Position numbers and translations under genes: made by a program
Assembly: GCA_964513745.1 (NCBI GenBank)
Contig: CAZEOK010000003.1
Coordinates: 4,377 to 68,376, forward strand
DNA length: 64,000 nucleotides
Reading direction: 5' to 3'
Source: DATDCY01 sp964513745
GTDB taxonomy: Bacteria; JAUVQV01; DATDCY01
Notes under the pieces: generated by a model
The model's database searches: none
What the model saw: only the letters and a program-made list of their open reading frames with translations
What the model was told of the DNA's origin: nothing
Shown: in pieces, positions 61,994 to 64,000 of the stretch
Layout of the letters: each line of letters begins with the position of its first letter
Numbering within the stretch: position 1 is the stretch's first letter

Positions 61994-63868
61994 CTATTCG
62001 AATTCCATCGCGAAGCTGTAGACGTCCTCTTCGAGCCGGCTGCTGACCTTGAGGCCGCTGTGGTTGAAGACGGCCTGCATCCGGCGGTTCTCGCGCAGCA
62101 CCTCCGCGGTGAAGCCGCCGATCCCGGCGCGCTTGGCGATCGTCGCCAGGTGCGCGAACAGCGCGTGGCCGATGCCGCGGCCCTGCCACTCGTCGCGGAC
62201 CGTGAAGGCGACCTCGGCGCGGTTGGTCTTCTCGTCGAGATAGTAGCGGCCGACGGCGATCATCTCCTCGCCGTGCGCCTCGGGGACGGTGCCGACGATC
62301 GCGACGTCCCGGCGGTGGTCGATGTAGACGTAGTTCAGGATCTCCTTGTGGGTGAAGCGCTGCACCCGCGTCATGAAACGGTAGTAGATCGTGTCCTGCG
62401 AGAGCGCGTAGTGCAGCTCGCGCATGCTCGCCTCGTCCGTCGGGCGCACCGGCCGGAAGGTCACCTGGGTGCCGTCCTCGAGCACGAATGAGGTGCGCAT
62501 CTCCGGGGCGGCGATGACGAACTTGTCCTCGACCTGCGCCAGTTCCTGACGCAGATAGCGTGCCTCGATGGCGTCGTGGAAGAGCTGGGCGCGGAACTTC
62601 GGGTGCGCGATCGAGATCAGCGCGAGCGCCCGCTCCTGGATGCTCTTGCCGTGCAGGTAGGCGACGCCGTGCTCGGTGACGACGTAGTGCACGGCGCCGC
62701 GTGTCGTGACGACACCAGCGCCAGGGGAGAGGCGGGTCACGATGCGCGAGATCTCGTCGTTGTGCGCCGTCGACGGCAGCGCGATGATCGGCTTGCCGCC
62801 GAAAGAGCGGGCCGCGCCGCGGTTGAAGTCGACCTGGCCGCCGATGCCGGAGTAGAAGCGTCCGCCGAGCGAGTCGGCGCAGACCTGGCCGGTGAGGTCG
62901 ATCTCGAGGGCGGTGTTGATCGCGACCATCTTGTACTGCTTGGCGATCACCCCGGGGTCGTTGACGTACTCGGTCGGCCGGAAGGAGAAGAGCGGGTTGT
63001 CGTTCACGTAGTCGTAGAGGCGCTTCGAGCCCATGCAGAAGCTGGCCACGATCAGGCCGCGGTCGAGCCGCTTGCGCGCGCCGGTCACCGCGCCGGATTC
63101 GATCAGGTCGATGATGCTGTCGGTGAGCATCTCGGTGTGGATGCCCAGATCCTTCTTCTTCCTGAGGAACTCCACGACCCCGTGCGGGATGCGCCCGATG
63201 CCGAACTCGACGGTCGAGCCGTCCTCGACGAGGCCGGCGATGTGCTCGCCGATCTGGCGCGTGGCCTCGGTGAGCTCCGGGGGCGGGATCTCGAGCAACT
63301 CGCGCTCGCCCGGGACCAGGATGTCCAGGTCGGCGACGTCGAGGAAGGAGTCGCCCATCGTGCGGGGCATGAACGGGTTGACCTGCGCGATGATCAGCGA
63401 CCCGTTCTCGGCGGCGCTCCTGACGATGTCGACCGAGACCCCGAGGCTGACCTTGCCGTGGCTGTCCGGCGGCGTGACCTGGATCAGCACCGCGTCGAGG
63501 GGGATCTGCCCGGAGTCGAAGAGGTGCGGGATGTCGATGAGCATGATCGGCGTGTAGTCCCCGAGCCCCTCCTGGATGTGGCAGCGGATGTTCGCGCCGA
63601 TGAAGAAGCTGTTGACCAGGAAGCACTCGGTGAGCTTGCGGTCGGCGTACGGGGCGTCCCCCATGGTCAGCAGGTGGACGATCTCGACGTCCGCCAGCTC
63701 GTGGGCCCGCCTGACGAGCGCCTCGACGAGCACCGTCGGGGTGCCGCAGCCGGTGCCGACGAAGACGCGATTCCCGGCGCGCAGCCGGGCCAGAGCCTCG
63801 GCGGGAGTGGCGACCATCTCGCGGTACTTCTGCCGCCAGTCCGGGTCGTACGGGGAGGGGTGTTGCAT
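61994..63868 (-). CDS. Acetyl-CoA hydrolase/CoA-transferase fused to a GNAT acetyltransferase domain
   Basis: 624 residues. The first ~440 are an acetyl-CoA hydrolase/4-hydroxybutyrate CoA-transferase type enzyme (RVFVGTGCGTPTVLVEALVR, IGGQVDFNRGAARSFGGKPI, HYVVTEHGVAYLHGKSIQER). The last ~170 are a GNAT domain (FRPVRPTDEASMRELHYALS, VAFTVRDEWQGRGIGHALFA with the acetyl-CoA loop R-G-I-G). The pairing could let one protein sense or use acetyl-CoA both for acyl transfer and for acetylating a target, for example the adjacent acyl-CoA synthetase. The start overlaps nothing and sits two bases from that gene. This is a known but sparsely studied architecture. Confidence 0.9.
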   Translation of the reverse strand: MQHPSPYDPDWRQKYREMVATPAEALARLRAGNRVFVGTGCGTPTVLVEALVRRAHELADVEIVHLLTMGDAPYADRKLTECFLVNSFFIGANIRCHIQEGLGDYTPIMLIDIPHLFDSGQIPLDAVLIQVTPPDSHGKVSLGVSVDIVRSAAENGSLIIAQVNPFMPRTMGDSFLDVADLDILVPGERELLEIPPPELTEATRQIGEHIAGLVEDGSTVEFGIGRIPHGVVEFLRKKKDLGIHTEMLTDSIIDLIESGAVTGARKRLDRGLIVASFCMGSKRLYDYVNDNPLFSFRPTEYVNDPGVIAKQYKMVAINTALEIDLTGQVCADSLGGRFYSGIGGQVDFNRGAARSFGGKPIIALPSTAHNDEISRIVTRLSPGAGVVTTRGAVHYVVTEHGVAYLHGKSIQERALALISIAHPKFRAQLFHDAIEARYLRQELAQVEDKFVIAAPEMRTSFVLEDGTQVTFRPVRPTDEASMRELHYALSQDTIYYRFMTRVQRFTHKEILNYVYIDHRRDVAIVGTVPEAHGEEMIAVGRYYLDEKTNRAEVAFTVRDEWQGRGIGHALFAHLATIAKRAGIGGFTAEVLRENRRMQAVFNHSGLKVSSRLEEDVYSFAMEFE

Positions 63869-63869
63869 C

Positions 63870-64000
63870 TCAGGATCCCGCCGCCCTGGGCGCGGCCGCG
63901 CGCAGCATGATGCGCGCGTCGGCGGCGATCGGCTCGGTGCCCGCCTCGCCGACCATGAGCGGGTTGATGTCGAGTTCGGCGATCTCGGGGAAATCGGTCG
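63870..64000 (-). CDS. C-terminal end of an ADP-forming acyl-CoA synthetase (ATP-grasp part)
   Basis: Only the last 42 residues lie in the window: TDFPEIAELDINPLMVGEAG followed by TEPIAADARIMLRAAA. D-F-P-E-I-A-E-L-D-I-N-P-L is the closing motif of the ATP-grasp domain of NDP-forming acetyl-CoA synthetases. It would make acetyl-CoA (or the reverse) with ATP, immediately before the acetyl-CoA hydrolase/GNAT gene. The bulk of the gene is beyond the right edge. Confidence 0.85.
   Translation of the reverse strand, partial: TDFPEIAELDINPLMVGEAGTEPIAADARIMLRAAAPRAAGS

Overview
This window is GC-rich chromosomal DNA from a Gram-negative, two-membrane bacterium. The evidence is a TolC/MFP/RND efflux system, a heptosyltransferase II of LPS core synthesis, lipobox-bearing lipoproteins and an ABC-2 polysaccharide exporter. 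A NifA-type sigma-54 activator, many stand-alone zinc ribbons, a DUF3047 protein, a CBM48 protein and a GGGGACAG-type palindrome recall the former Deltaproteobacteria (Desulfobacterota) or a nearby metagenome-defined phylum. That placement is inference. I see no tRNA, rRNA, CRISPR array, insertion sequence or prophage.

Layout. 0-5.6 kb: nitroreductase end, a glutamine-amidotransferase-like protein with Ser in place of the nucleophilic Cys, a sigma-54 activator, alanine dehydrogenase, a PEBP protein and an exported phosphodiester glycosidase. 5.7-12 kb: one operon of ArsR regulator, TolC, MFP lipoprotein and RND pump, behind a perfect inverted-repeat operator. 12-32 kb: envelope glycan region with a YfhO membrane protein, a queuosine-mannosyltransferase-like enzyme, a DUF255 protein, glycosyltransferases, methyltransferases, NeuB, a CMP-sugar synthetase, a PseG-like protein, a pyruvyltransferase-like enzyme, Wzm/Wzt, a sugar aminotransferase and a cupin. 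32-35 kb: divergent zinc uptake genes znuCB and znuA. 35-46.7 kb: mixed metabolic and regulatory genes (radical SAM, LOG, PilZ, two-component system, FmdB, Cys-rich lipoprotein, PpnP, threonine synthase, HPRT, a kinase-like/nuclease-like fusion, HNH, rRNA methyltransferase, ferredoxin), with three copies of a palindromic intergenic repeat. 46.8-57 kb: CBM48 protein, WaaF, cytidylate-kinase-like protein, TerC, a GT2 enzyme, an SPFH/zinc-ribbon pair, RecQ and a LysM protein. 57-64 kb: BCAM0308 protein, then a leftward run of RtcB, archease, adenine deaminase and HPRT, then an acetyl-CoA hydrolase/GNAT fusion behind an ADP-forming acyl-CoA synthetase.

The genes work together in several visible units. 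NeuB, the CMP transferase, the PseG-like protein and Wzm/Wzt suggest a surface glycan containing a nonulosonate-like sugar. Adenine deaminase plus HPRT form an adenine-to-IMP salvage path next to RNA repair genes. ZnuABC is a complete zinc importer. Several genes without a Shine-Dalgarno sequence have a TANNNT hexamer 6-8 bases before the ATG, which suggests leaderless transcripts.

All calls rest on reading motifs and reading frames by eye. No database search was run.
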